This document shows positions 1-9,134 of a stretch of DNA of 64,000 nt, piece after piece (positions within the stretch are counted from its first letter, which is position 1; the number at the start of each line of letters is the position of its first letter). The DNA is from Thermoguttaceae bacterium. GTDB taxonomy: Bacteria; Planctomycetota; Planctomycetia; Pirellulales; Thermoguttaceae. The stretch lies in contig JAFRFG010000054.1 of the NCBI GenBank assembly GCA_017434455.1, forward strand, positions 1-64,000, given 5' to 3'. The position numbers and the translations under genes were made by a program. Under the pieces are notes generated by a model, which saw nothing but the letters and a program-made list of their open reading frames with translations, had not been told where the DNA came from and searched no databases.

Positions 1-256
1 CAACTAACATCGCTTCCCCGTCAAGCCCAGTGGTAATCGCCCCCCTCTGGGGGGAGGGGGGGCAAGCGGGGGCCGGGGGGCAGCCGCCCCCAAAAACCAG
101 TGACCGTAAACCAGCCGCTCCCCCTCGACAGAGGTATCGCCAACTGCCGTGCGCGCCTCTTGAATTGCGCCGTTCGATACATTACGATTGACCGGTAGTA
201 TCTTTCACTAAAATCAATCCTTCCGCGAAGCATTACAGCAAAGGGGAAAAGAAATT

Positions 257-1642
257 ATGTCGAATTGGTCCAGGCGGGATTTTCTGCGCACAGGCGCGCT
301 GGCGGCGGTCACTCTTTCGGGGGGCGCGGTCACGGCGCAGGAACAAGCGGCCGGTGAACAGCCGACCGACGGGGGAGCGGTCCTTTCGTGCGTGACGTTC
401 AAGCTCGATGTCACCCCCGAAATCGGGACGACGATGGCGTACTCGACCCATCGGGAGAGGAAGAACTCGATCTATATCCGCGGCGCCGTCTTCGACGACG
501 GGGAGAAGCGCGTCGTCTGGGCGGCGTGCGATTACCTGTTCATCTGCGGCGAGACCTATATCGCCTGGCGCGAAAAAATCGCCGAGGCGGCCGGGACGCA
601 GCCGCTGAACGTCTTCCTCCACTCGATCCACACGCACGAGAGCATGTGGGTCGCGCCGGAGTACAATCCCGGCCCGGGCGAAGACTGGAGAAAGGTCACC
701 GATCAGGAGTACTGCGACAAGACGATCGCCGAGCTGACCGCGCTGATCGCCGAAAAATGCGCCGGCCCGTGGCGGCCGATCGCCAAGCTCTACACGGCCG
801 AGCAGCGCGTCTGGGGGCTGGGCGCCTGCCGCCGGGTCCTCGATGAAGACGGCAAGCTGGTCGATATCCGCTGGAGCGAGTGCTCCAACCCGAAGATGCA
901 CCAGCTGCCGGTCGGGGTGATCGACCCGCTTTTGCGCTCGGTCGTCTTTGAGGACAACGCCGGGGAGAAGTTCCTGGCGATGCACTTCTACGCGACGCAC
1001 CCGCAGACGGAATCGCTTCGTGACTCGGTCTCGCCCGATGTTCCGGGCTACGCGCTGCGGATGGCCGAAGCGCAATTTCCCGGGATGGATCAGGTCTACT
1101 TCAACGGCTGCGGCGGGAATGTTACTCTGGGGAAATACAATGTGATCGAGGACGACGAGGGGATCGCCTTCCTCGGAAGCCGTCTGGGGAAGTATATCAT
1201 CGCCAACCTCGGCGCCCTGATCGAGCGGGAAATGGGGAAGATCGAAGTCGTTCACGCGACCTTCGACGTCCCGATCAACGAGGAGCTGATCAAAGAAATG
1301 CCCGACAATCGGGGAAATCGGCAGTATGTCTTAAAGACAATCGATCTGTGGCGCCAGTCGGAGCTCTCCCGCGTTTCGTTCGGGCCGGAAGTGCATCTTT
1401 TGTCGATCGATTTCAGCGAGGTCTGTATCGAGTATCAGCTCTACGCCCAGTCGCTCATTCCGACCCTCTTTTTGGGGACGGCCGCCTACGGCAACTGCAC
1501 GATGCAGTATATCCCGATCGCCGAGGCGTACGGCGACGGCAGCTTCGAGTCGAGTCCGGGCTGCTGTATGGTGAAACCGGAAATCGAGCAGTCACTCAAA
1601 AAGGCGATCGCCGAGGTCCTCGCCGATCTGACCGAACGGTAA
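257..1642 (+). CDS. Tat-exported neutral/alkaline ceramidase-like protein, copy 1
   Basis: The 461-residue protein starts with a twin-arginine signal (S-R-R-D-F-L-R at residues 5-11, then a hydrophobic stretch to about residue 27), so it is probably exported folded. The body resembles the N-terminal domain of neutral/alkaline non-lysosomal ceramidases. It has a His cluster HSIHTHES near residues 122-129, a second His motif HFYATHPQTES near 243-253, and GCGGNVTLGKYN near 285, where ceramidases carry the GDVSPN-type nucleophile loop. The usual Ser is Thr here, so amide hydrolysis is not assured. AAGGGGA precedes the ATG. The next gene is a close tandem copy. Family fold is fairly secure; the substrate (ceramide or another lipid amide) is unknown. 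Confidence 0.72.
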   Translation: MSNWSRRDFLRTGALAAVTLSGGAVTAQEQAAGEQPTDGGAVLSCVTFKLDVTPEIGTTMAYSTHRERKNSIYIRGAVFDDGEKRVVWAACDYLFICGETYIAWREKIAEAAGTQPLNVFLHSIHTHESMWVAPEYNPGPGEDWRKVTDQEYCDKTIAELTALIAEKCAGPWRPIAKLYTAEQRVWGLGACRRVLDEDGKLVDIRWSECSNPKMHQLPVGVIDPLLRSVVFEDNAGEKFLAMHFYATHPQTESLRDSVSPDVPGYALRMAEAQFPGMDQVYFNGCGGNVTLGKYNVIEDDEGIAFLGSRLGKYIIANLGALIEREMGKIEVVHATFDVPINEELIKEMPDNRGNRQYVLKTIDLWRQSELSRVSFGPEVHLLSIDFSEVCIEYQLYAQSLIPTLFLGTAAYGNCTMQYIPIAEAYGDGSFESSPGCCMVKPEIEQSLKKAIAEVLADLTER

Positions 1643-1709
1643 AAAGCGCAGGGCATTCCTAAAGAATAACCTTTCCGCGAAGCACTTACAGCAAAGGAAT
1701 AAAAAAGCT

Positions 1710-3095
1710 ATGTCGAATTGGTCCAGGCGTGATTTTTTGCGCACCGGCGCGCTGACGGCGGTCTCTCTTTCCGGGGGAGCGGTGGTCTCCGCCGACGAGG
1801 CGGCCGACCGGCGGCCGGCCGACGGGGGGGCGGTCCTTTCGTGCGTGACGTTCAAGCTCGATGTCACTCCCGATATCGGGGCGACGATGGCGTACTCGAT
1901 CCACCGGGAAAAGAAAAATTCGATCTATATCCGCGGCGCCGTCTTCGACGACGGGGAAAAGCGCGTCGTCTGGGCGGCGTGCGACTACCTGTTCATCTGC
2001 GGCGAAACCTATCTGGCCTGGCGCGAAAAAATCGCCGAGGCGGCCGGGACGCAGCCGCTGAACGTCTTTCTTCACTCGATCCACACGCACGAGAGTATGT
2101 GGATCGCCCCGGAATTCAATCCCGGCCCGGGCGACGACTGGCGGAAAGTCTCCGATCAGGAGTACTGCGACAAGACCATCGCCGAGCTGACCGCGCTGAT
2201 CGCCGAAAAATGCGCCGGCCCGTGGCGGCCGATCGCCAAACTCTATACCGCCGAGCAACGCGTCTGGGGGCTGGCCTCCTGCCGCCGTGTTCTCGACAAA
2301 GACGGCAGGTTCGTCGACGTGCGCTGGAGCGAGTGCACGAACCCGCTGATGCACCAGCTGCCGGTCGGGGTGATCGACCCACTTTTGCGCTCGGTCGTCT
2401 TTGAGGACACCGCCGGGGAAAAGTTCCTGGCGATCCACTTCTACGCGACGCACCCGCAAACCGAGTCGCTTCGCGACTGTGTTTCGCCCGACGTCCCGGG
2501 GTACGCGCTGCGGATGGCCGAGGCGCGCTTTCCCGGGATGGAGCAGGTCTATTTCACCGGCTGCGGCGGGAACGTTACCCTGGGGAAATACAACGTGATC
2601 GAGGACGACGAGGGGATCGCCTTGCTTGGAAGCCGTCTGGGAAAATATATCATCGCCAACCTCGGAGCCCTGATCGAGCGGGAAATGGGGAAGATCGAAA
2701 TCGTCCGGGCGTCGTTCGATGTCCCGTTCGATGAACAGCGGCTGCAGATGGCCGCCGCCAATGTCGGGAATCGGGAGTATGTCCGCGGGACGGTCGATCT
2801 GTGGCGCACGTCGAACCTCACCCGCCTTTCGTTCGGGCCGGAAGTGCACCTTCTGTCGTTCGAGCTGTGCGAGGTCTGCGTCGAGTATCAGCTCTACGCC
2901 CAGTCACTCATTCCGACTCTCTTTTTGGGGTCGGCCGCCTACGGCAACTGCGTTACCGAGTATATTCCGACCGCCGACGCGTACGGGGACGGAAGCTACG
3001 AATCGAACCCGAGAGACTGCGTGGTGAAGCCGGAAATCGAACAGTCGCTCAAAAAGGCGATCGACGAGGTTCTCGCCGATCTGACCGAGCGCTGA
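1710..3095 (+). CDS. Tat-exported neutral/alkaline ceramidase-like protein, copy 2
   Basis: Same length (461 residues) and same architecture as the gene before it: Tat motif SRRDFLR, HSIHTHES, HFYATHPQTES and GCGGNVTLGKYN are all kept. Divergence is concentrated in the 20 or so residues after the signal cut and around residues 335-375. The duplicated unit is about 1453 bases and includes roughly 45 bases of leader (CTTCCGCGAAGCA and the AAAGG ribosome site), so this looks like a recent tandem duplication rather than two old paralogues. The spacing to copy 1 is 67 bases and there is no obvious terminator, so the two are probably co-transcribed. Activity is as uncertain as for copy 1. Confidence 0.72.
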   Translation: MSNWSRRDFLRTGALTAVSLSGGAVVSADEAADRRPADGGAVLSCVTFKLDVTPDIGATMAYSIHREKKNSIYIRGAVFDDGEKRVVWAACDYLFICGETYLAWREKIAEAAGTQPLNVFLHSIHTHESMWIAPEFNPGPGDDWRKVSDQEYCDKTIAELTALIAEKCAGPWRPIAKLYTAEQRVWGLASCRRVLDKDGRFVDVRWSECTNPLMHQLPVGVIDPLLRSVVFEDTAGEKFLAIHFYATHPQTESLRDCVSPDVPGYALRMAEARFPGMEQVYFTGCGGNVTLGKYNVIEDDEGIALLGSRLGKYIIANLGALIEREMGKIEIVRASFDVPFDEQRLQMAAANVGNREYVRGTVDLWRTSNLTRLSFGPEVHLLSFELCEVCVEYQLYAQSLIPTLFLGSAAYGNCVTEYIPTADAYGDGSYESNPRDCVVKPEIEQSLKKAIDEVLADLTER

Positions 3096-3147
3096 AAGCG
3101 CGGCGGCAAAGTATTTTTTTCCCGATGAGTTTGGAAGTTTTTCAACA

Positions 3148-6100
3148 GTGACAGACATGATGACAACAACCGAAAACGGTTCCCCCGCCCGCGCTTCGGC
3201 CCGGCCGCTTTTTTATGCCGGCTTCGCCTGGCTGCTGATCTTCGGCTTCTCTTCCCTCTTCGGCGGGGAACCGCTGTTCGACATAAAAGAAAACGCCGGG
3301 GAGTGGACGCTTTACTTCGGGGACGAGCCGCTGGGGGATCTGCGGCTTATGTTCGACGATATCCCCAACGGGATCAACCCCAAGACCGAAGCGCGGACCC
3401 TTTCCGACGGAACCCGCGTCTGGAACCGGTACAGCGAAGAGGACGCCACCCGCTATCGGGAGGAAATCGCCCTGCCGCCCGATAACAAGAGTGTCGAGAT
3501 CACTTTTTCGACCCAGACCTACGCCTATCCGGAAATCTGTTCCCGGCATCTGACGCTCGAGATCCCCTATTCTCTGGTCGAGGGGGGGAGCTTCCTCGGC
3601 CTGACCGGGAACCCTTACGAGTGGGCGGAAAAGGGAGGGGATTTCACCGCCGATCTGCCGGACGGGCTGTTTCATACCTCGATCGAGAATCTTCGCGCCG
3701 GCTGGCGTTTCTTCACAATGAAGGACGCGCGCGGCCGGGAGCTTCTGTTCGACTTTAACCCGCGCGGACCGTACGACGACGAGGCGGCCGACTGCGACAA
3801 CGGGGCGGTCCGCTCGCAGTGGGAGGTCGAGCGCCGGGGCGATAAGCTCCTTTTATCCAGCGGGGTCGATTTTACCTCGTTCGGCGGCATGTCGGCCCTG
3901 AAGCTCGTCATTACGGCGGGGACATTCGGCGACTACGACAAGCGGCACTCCCGGCGGACTTACAGCTATCGGTCCGACTTCCCGCCCGAGGCGTTCTACT
4001 CGTTCGGCGCCGAAACCCACGGAGGTCAATACACCTCGCTCGACCGGACCGTCTTCACCGACGAGAACCAGCGCGGATGGCGAAGCGCCGAGACGCTGCG
4101 GGTCGTCGGCAATCAGTCGCCGGGGGCCTATTACAGCGCGGTGGCGGGGACCGATCAGTCGCTCATCCTGCGCGGATTTCGGCCGGGGCTCTACTGCCTG
4201 ACCGTCGGGGTCGGCAACGATACCGGGGAAAAGAATCACTTCTCGATCGACTGCAACGGACAGGAAGTGCTGAGCGATTTTTCACTCTGCCAGGCGGAAG
4301 CTGCCGATATCTCGTTCCCGGTCTGGCTCGACGAGGGGGAGGCGGTGCTTGATTTCCGCGGCGATTTTTTGATCTCCACCCTCGGGGTCCAGATGTTCGC
4401 GACCCTGGCGGAAGATTTCACCTTCCGGAGGAATTTCTGGGTCAGCGACGGTTTCGAGCCGTCGGTGATCTACAATAACGCCAATACGGCCGAGCCGCCG
4501 GTCTACAAGACCGTGATCGACCGTTACCCGATGCCGAAGGCCGGCCAGGAGCAATCCGGCCCCTTAAAGCCGTTTGTCCGCCAGACGTGTCTGCCCGCCG
4601 CCGATAACCCGGCGCTGATGTGGCGCTTCGACGCGATGCTGCGCAAGATGTGCGGCAACTCCAGCGCGGTCTTCGAGTACGACGAGCCGACCGTCTTAAA
4701 CCGGTTTATGGACGAGCTGCAAAGCCAGCACGTCACGGCGGTGCTCAACAGCGGGCTTCACTCCCGGCACACCTATCCGGCCAATCTGCAGCGAACGGTC
4801 GATGTTCTGCACCGCTACAGCGAGGCGGCGCACCAGCGGGGGATCAAGGTCGTCGATCATCACGACGCGACCCTCCTGTGGAACGAGGAGACCGGTCACC
4901 GGGTGATGCTCTCGCGGCTCGATCAGGTCTCGCGGCAGATGGGAACCCAGCTGCCGAACTTTATGTTCTGCATTATGAACCCCAAGTTCAACGAGACCTA
5001 TTACGAGTATCTGCGCGCGCTGGTGCGCGCCGGCCTGGACGGCCTGATGACCGACGAGATCTATTTCCCCGACTACCACTGCACCTGCTCGCACTGCCGC
5101 GCCAGTTTCAAAGAGGAGACCGGCTGGGACATCCCGCTGAATGAATGTGACCCCCGAATCAAAAATAAAGACTCCGAGCTTTGGCGCGCCTGGATCGAAT
5201 GGCGCAAAAAGAAGATCGGCGACTGGGAGGTGAACCTGCGCCGGGAGCTCAATAAGATCAACCCGAACATCACCCTTATGACGTACAGCAGCGACCTGTG
5301 CAGTCCCTGGGCGCCGGAGATCACCGGATTGGACCTGACCGAAAAGGTGCGCGGCTGCGACTATATCGGAACCGAGATCATGACGCGCAACGTCTTTATG
5401 AGCGTTCGCTGCGTTTTGGCGCTGATCAATTTTAAGAATGTGTTTTTGGCCGATTACGGGCTCCCCAGCTTCAGCTGGAGCTACCACAGCACCTGGGAGG
5501 CGGTCTACCTCTGCTGGGCGATGCACCACATGCACCATCAGGCGACCCCCTGCCCCGAAATGGTCTGCCCCGAGGGGGGAACCGACTTCTACCCCTTTAT
5601 CGGCCGGACCCAAGGTCTGGGCGGGGGCCAGCCGCTGGTTACGACCGGGGTGCTCTTCCTCCCCTCGGCCCGGGACCGGAACGTTCTTTCGACGATGGAG
5701 GTGGAGCTGATCGGATTGGTCCAGACCCTTCAGGAGGCGCGGGTTCCGTGCCAGGTGATCGGCGGCGGCTCGATGACGGCCGAAAAGCTCTCTAAGTACC
5801 CGGTGATCTTTACCGGGACGCTGGAGTCGGTCTCGGACGAGACGATCGAGCTGCTGAAACAGTACGTGCGCGGCGGCGGGCGGCTGTGCGTCACCGGCGC
5901 CACCGCGCTGTTCGACCGGTGGGGGAATCCGCGCAACCAGTGGGGATTCGCCGAACCGTTCGGCTTCTCTCCCGAGCCGCGGCGGGTCGACACAACCGAG
6001 CTGTTCTGCAGCGACGGCACGAAGTGCGATAACCTCGCGGGACTGCCGGACAGCTGCCCGATTTCCGGGGAGGGGATGGAAGCCAAGGAGGCGACCGCCG

Positions 6101-6648
6101 CTTACGTGACGCTGGCGGACGGATCGCGCCCGAAACTCCTCTACCGGGCCGACTACGGCAAGGGGACGATCTTCTATACCCCGACGATGCTCGGCTCGAT
6201 GTTCCACGCCCCGCCGCTGGGCCCGCGCAACGCGCATCAAAACCCGTTCCGCTATGACACCAACACCGCCGCGGTCTTCCACGAGCTGCTCGACACCATC
6301 ATCGGCGAGGCCCGATACTGGAAGATCGACGCCCCGCGCCAGGTCTATACCACCCTCTACCGCAAGGAAGGGAAGCTGATCATCCACTTGCTCAACGCCA
6401 CCGGGGTCAATCCGGCGGTCGGCCAGACGGTCGACGCCGCGACCCTCCCCGAGGTTCCGTTCCCCCCGATGGAGAAGGACATGCCCTTCGAGATCCCCTT
6501 TGACCGAAAGGCAAGCCGGATCTACGCCATCTCCCCCGACTACGAAGGCCAGATCGACCTGGCGTTCTCGCAAACCGAGGACAACCTCGTCAAAGCCGTT
6601 CTCCCGAAAGAAGGACTTAAGGCGTATACGATGATTGTGATTGAGTAA
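3148..6648 (+). CDS. Large secreted glycosidase-like protein with TIM barrel and GH42-type trimerisation domain
   Basis: The 1166-residue protein probably starts at GTG 3148, with ATG 3157 and 3160 as alternatives. A hydrophobic export segment covers residues about 22-40 (FYAGFAWLLIFGFSSLFGG). The first 430 residues look like beta-sandwich domains. A TIM-barrel region follows; it carries LMTDEIYFPDYHCTCSHC near residues 633-650, a putative acidic active site beside a CxCxxC knuckle. From about 831 to 1004 there is a flavodoxin-like segment of the kind seen in GH42 beta-galactosidase trimerisation domains. The tail is a small beta domain. It lies 52 bases after the second ceramidase-like gene and a clear terminator follows. 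The substrate cannot be read from the sequence; beta-galactosidase activity is only a possibility. Confidence 0.65.
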   Translation: MTDMMTTTENGSPARASARPLFYAGFAWLLIFGFSSLFGGEPLFDIKENAGEWTLYFGDEPLGDLRLMFDDIPNGINPKTEARTLSDGTRVWNRYSEEDATRYREEIALPPDNKSVEITFSTQTYAYPEICSRHLTLEIPYSLVEGGSFLGLTGNPYEWAEKGGDFTADLPDGLFHTSIENLRAGWRFFTMKDARGRELLFDFNPRGPYDDEAADCDNGAVRSQWEVERRGDKLLLSSGVDFTSFGGMSALKLVITAGTFGDYDKRHSRRTYSYRSDFPPEAFYSFGAETHGGQYTSLDRTVFTDENQRGWRSAETLRVVGNQSPGAYYSAVAGTDQSLILRGFRPGLYCLTVGVGNDTGEKNHFSIDCNGQEVLSDFSLCQAEAADISFPVWLDEGEAVLDFRGDFLISTLGVQMFATLAEDFTFRRNFWVSDGFEPSVIYNNANTAEPPVYKTVIDRYPMPKAGQEQSGPLKPFVRQTCLPAADNPALMWRFDAMLRKMCGNSSAVFEYDEPTVLNRFMDELQSQHVTAVLNSGLHSRHTYPANLQRTVDVLHRYSEAAHQRGIKVVDHHDATLLWNEETGHRVMLSRLDQVSRQMGTQLPNFMFCIMNPKFNETYYEYLRALVRAGLDGLMTDEIYFPDYHCTCSHCRASFKEETGWDIPLNECDPRIKNKDSELWRAWIEWRKKKIGDWEVNLRRELNKINPNITLMTYSSDLCSPWAPEITGLDLTEKVRGCDYIGTEIMTRNVFMSVRCVLALINFKNVFLADYGLPSFSWSYHSTWEAVYLCWAMHHMHHQATPCPEMVCPEGGTDFYPFIGRTQGLGGGQPLVTTGVLFLPSARDRNVLSTMEVELIGLVQTLQEARVPCQVIGGGSMTAEKLSKYPVIFTGTLESVSDETIELLKQYVRGGGRLCVTGATALFDRWGNPRNQWGFAEPFGFSPEPRRVDTTELFCSDGTKCDNLAGLPDSCPISGEGMEAKEATAAYVTLADGSRPKLLYRADYGKGTIFYTPTMLGSMFHAPPLGPRNAHQNPFRYDTNTAAVFHELLDTIIGEARYWKIDAPRQVYTTLYRKEGKLIIHLLNATGVNPAVGQTVDAATLPEVPFPPMEKDMPFEIPFDRKASRIYAISPDYEGQIDLAFSQTEDNLVKAVLPKEGLKAYTMIVIE

Positions 6649-6671
6649 TGGGAGGGAAGCCCAGATCAATG

Positions 6672-6714
6672 AAATCCCCGAACCGGCCCGGCGGACGGTT
6701 TCGGGGATTTTTTT
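6672..6714 (+). terminator. Rho-independent terminator after the glycosidase gene
   Basis: AAATCCCCGAACCG pairs with CGGTTTCGGGGATTT with one bulged base, and the 3' arm runs into a run of seven T. It starts 24 bases after the stop at 6648 and closes the first + strand transcription unit. Confidence 0.85.
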
Positions 6715-6797
6715 GGGGCTGGCGTGGGCGGTCCGCGTAACAAATTAGGAGAAATAAGCCCTACGGTGCGGCTGACGGAAAATTTTTCTAAAGGGTA

Positions 6798-6826
6798 TTG
6801 AATTCTGTTTGGATCTTCCCTAAAAT
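6798..6826 (+). promoter_or_regulatory. Sigma-70-type promoter for mcrB
   Basis: TTGAAT, 17 bases, TAAAAT. It lies about 110 bases before the ATG at 6938 and after the upstream terminator, so it can start the restriction operon independently. Confidence 0.5.
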
Positions 6827-6937
6827 GTTAACGAGTGAAACCACGAGTTAAACGGCATGCCGGGAACCTTGCGCGCCGTGGTTCTGGTTTCGCACGGGAA
6901 TCCAACAAAACAAACCGTGTACAAGGGGAGCTATCAT

Positions 6938-9085
6938 ATGTCGAACAATACAAACAGCGATAATGTTCTCAGTCACATCCTTTCTTGTTTAAAGAATGGC
7001 AGGAAATGGGGAACGTCAATCCAACTACAAGATAGGGTACAACTTCTTCCTGGAGTGATTTCAAAGAACATAAATTCGATACTCAAGTTTATCAATGAAT
7101 TATCAACAGAAGAACAAATCGTGTCAGCATTAAAGTCTGTCTACTGGCAGATGCTTTCTGTTGTATTTGGTTATGCGAGTTGGGATAAGAATCCTAAATA
7201 TTTCCTCACAGTAGATCAGACAGATTCGCTTATCGATGCAATCAGAAACAAAATTGATTCACTTGGTTATAGGATTCGGACAAAAGACATTGATGAATTT
7301 GATGATCATGTTAGTGTTAATGACTTGTTAAATGACTTGTGTACAAGTCGTAGGGAGAATAAATATAACAGTTTTAAAATCGATCGTTTTCCAAGAATCT
7401 ATTACTATAAAACAAATGATTGGGAACGCGATGAAAGGGAAAGCGAGTTTAATGTTTATGATAAGTCTAATGACATTCATAAGGGTGATATCATAATAGT
7501 AGGCAGGAAATCAAAAAACTTCATCGGATATGGAGTTGTTGCGGACGATAAGTGTAACCCATACAACCAAAACAACGAGAATGATCCAGAATCTAGTCGT
7601 CGGCGTAAAGTCAATTGGAGGTTTGTTAGTCCCGATAAGTTCGCTGACTTGAATAAATATATCGACGATAACAGAGGAGGTTATTTCGATTTCAATGGTG
7701 CCCATTTGATCACGATTGATTATCGATCCATTTACCGTTTGATAACAGAAGTGTTAGATATTCCAGAATGCAAAGATGCCCTTAATCAATGGAATATTGA
7801 TCACTCTCAAATCAATTCATCGACCTCTGATAACGAAGATGACATTATGAACGACAACATCAACAATTTCGATAAAAATCTGATCCTCTGCGGCCCTCCA
7901 GGAACGGGAAAGACATATCACTTGGTGAATTACGCTGTCGCGATCATCAAAAATCAATCATTAGAGAATGTTCTTGCGCGTAAACGCGAGGATTTACGCA
8001 AGGCGTTCGAGCAGTACGTTAAGGAAAAACGGATTGAGTTCGTGACGTTCCATCAGTCGTATGGCTACGAGGAATTTATCGAGGGTCTTCGGCCAGTACT
8101 AGCGAATTCAGACAAGTCCGAACAAAGCAAGGACGTCAAATACGAGATCGTGCCGGGGGTGTTTAAATCCTTCTGTGATCATATCCACGGGAAAGATAAT
8201 CCATCCAAACAACCGGTCAACGAAACCAAAATTCAGGAATCGCCGACTGTCCCTCAAGATGATTCTGCCGACACTCTCGCTGATCACGGGGAACATGAAA
8301 CCGAAGCCGAGCCGCAGAACGCTGCCGCCCCTGCACCAAAGAATTACGTCTTCATTATCGACGAAATCAATCGCGGCAATATCTCCAAGATATTCGGTGA
8401 GCTGATCACCCTGATCGAGGAGTCCAGGCGAGAGGGGGAAAGCGAGGAAACAAGAGCCCCATTGCTTCAGTCGAAAGAAGAAAAATTCGTAGTTCCCAGC
8501 AATCTCTACATTATCGGCACGATGAACACCGCGGATCGTTCCATCACGCAGATCGACACCGCCCTGCGCCGCAGATTCTCCTTCCGCGAAATGATGCCGG
8601 ACACGAGCACTCTCGAGGGCTGTATTGTGGACCGTATCAATATTAAGAAAATGCTCGAAACGATCAACAAACGGATCGAGTATCTCATGGACAGGGAACA
8701 CCAGATCGGTCACGCCTACCTTTTGCCGCTGAAACAGAACAACACAATAAAGAACCTGGGTAAGATATTCAAAGACAAGATTATTCCGCTGCTTCAGGAA
8801 TATTTCTTTGATGACTATGAGAAGATCCGTCTGGTTCTCGGGGATACAGGAAAAGAGGACAAGCAACATCAATTCATCACCAAAGAGACGCCGAAGGTAA
8901 AAGATCTGTTTCCGAACGCTGGGGACATTGACCTCGACGGGAAAAGCATTTACACCATCAACGAAGGGGCATTCGATCACCCGCAGTCGTATATTGAGAT
9001 TTACCCCAATACGGAAGAAGGCAGCACTGAAGGGAATACAGAATCTGCCGATTCCCAGAGCGAGCCGGATCCAAACGAACAATAA
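6938..9085 (+). CDS. mcrB: McrB-type GTPase of a type IV (modification-dependent) restriction system
   Basis: The frame is open from 6857, but ATG 6938 is preferred because AGGGGAG lies 8 bases upstream, giving 715 residues. The C-terminal half is an McrB AAA+ motor: Walker A GPPGTGKT near 319, FHQSYGYEEFIEGL near 370, Walker B IIDEINRGN near 473 and the McrB signature MNTADRS near 529, followed by ALRRRFSF. The N-terminal 300 residues hold a putative DNA-recognition domain; the stretch HKGDIIIVGRKSKNFIGYGVV resembles PUA/EVE-like modified-base readers. Known role of the family: GTP-driven translocation on DNA with modified cytosine, with cutting by McrC. The N-terminal half is strikingly AT-rich (28-32% GC in sampled lines) compared with the motor half (52% or more), suggesting a swapped domain. 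Confidence 0.9.
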   Translation: MSNNTNSDNVLSHILSCLKNGRKWGTSIQLQDRVQLLPGVISKNINSILKFINELSTEEQIVSALKSVYWQMLSVVFGYASWDKNPKYFLTVDQTDSLIDAIRNKIDSLGYRIRTKDIDEFDDHVSVNDLLNDLCTSRRENKYNSFKIDRFPRIYYYKTNDWERDERESEFNVYDKSNDIHKGDIIIVGRKSKNFIGYGVVADDKCNPYNQNNENDPESSRRRKVNWRFVSPDKFADLNKYIDDNRGGYFDFNGAHLITIDYRSIYRLITEVLDIPECKDALNQWNIDHSQINSSTSDNEDDIMNDNINNFDKNLILCGPPGTGKTYHLVNYAVAIIKNQSLENVLARKREDLRKAFEQYVKEKRIEFVTFHQSYGYEEFIEGLRPVLANSDKSEQSKDVKYEIVPGVFKSFCDHIHGKDNPSKQPVNETKIQESPTVPQDDSADTLADHGEHETEAEPQNAAAPAPKNYVFIIDEINRGNISKIFGELITLIEESRREGESEETRAPLLQSKEEKFVVPSNLYIIGTMNTADRSITQIDTALRRRFSFREMMPDTSTLEGCIVDRINIKKMLETINKRIEYLMDREHQIGHAYLLPLKQNNTIKNLGKIFKDKIIPLLQEYFFDDYEKIRLVLGDTGKEDKQHQFITKETPKVKDLFPNAGDIDLDGKSIYTINEGAFDHPQSYIEIYPNTEEGSTEGNTESADSQSEPDPNEQ

Positions 9086-9097
9086 GCAATACGGCGA

Positions 9098-9134
9098 AAC
9101 CGCCGAATAGAAAAAATCTTTCCGTTCGGCGGTT
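9098..9134 (+). promoter_or_regulatory. Intercistronic hairpin directly before the first mcrC start
   Basis: AACCGCCGAA at 9098-9107 and TTCGGCGGTT at 9125-9134 form a perfect 10-base-pair stem with a 17-base loop. There is no T-run. The stem ends one base before ATG 9135, so it would hide any ribosome site for that start. It may lower McrC translation relative to McrB, or mean that the downstream GTG 9183 is the true start. Confidence 0.45.

Noticed and set aside
76..91. GGGGGC-AGCC-GCCCCC hairpin near the left edge as a terminator of an unseen upstream gene.
   Set aside because: No T-run on either strand after the stem, and no upstream gene can be seen.
123..135. TCGACAGAGGTAT also occurs at about 33917 before cas6, suggesting a shared control site.
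   Set aside because: A 13-base match is expected by chance many times in 64 kb, and the surroundings do not align.
188..214. TTGACC ... TAAAAT before the first ceramidase-like gene as a promoter.
   Set aside because: The spacing is only 15 bases and both the -35 match and the GC-poor context are weak.
6857..6937. The 27-codon N-terminal extension of mcrB (MPGTLRAVVLVSHGNPTKQ).
   Set aside because: A strong ribosome site lies just before ATG 6938, and the extension has the base composition of the upstream non-coding DNA.
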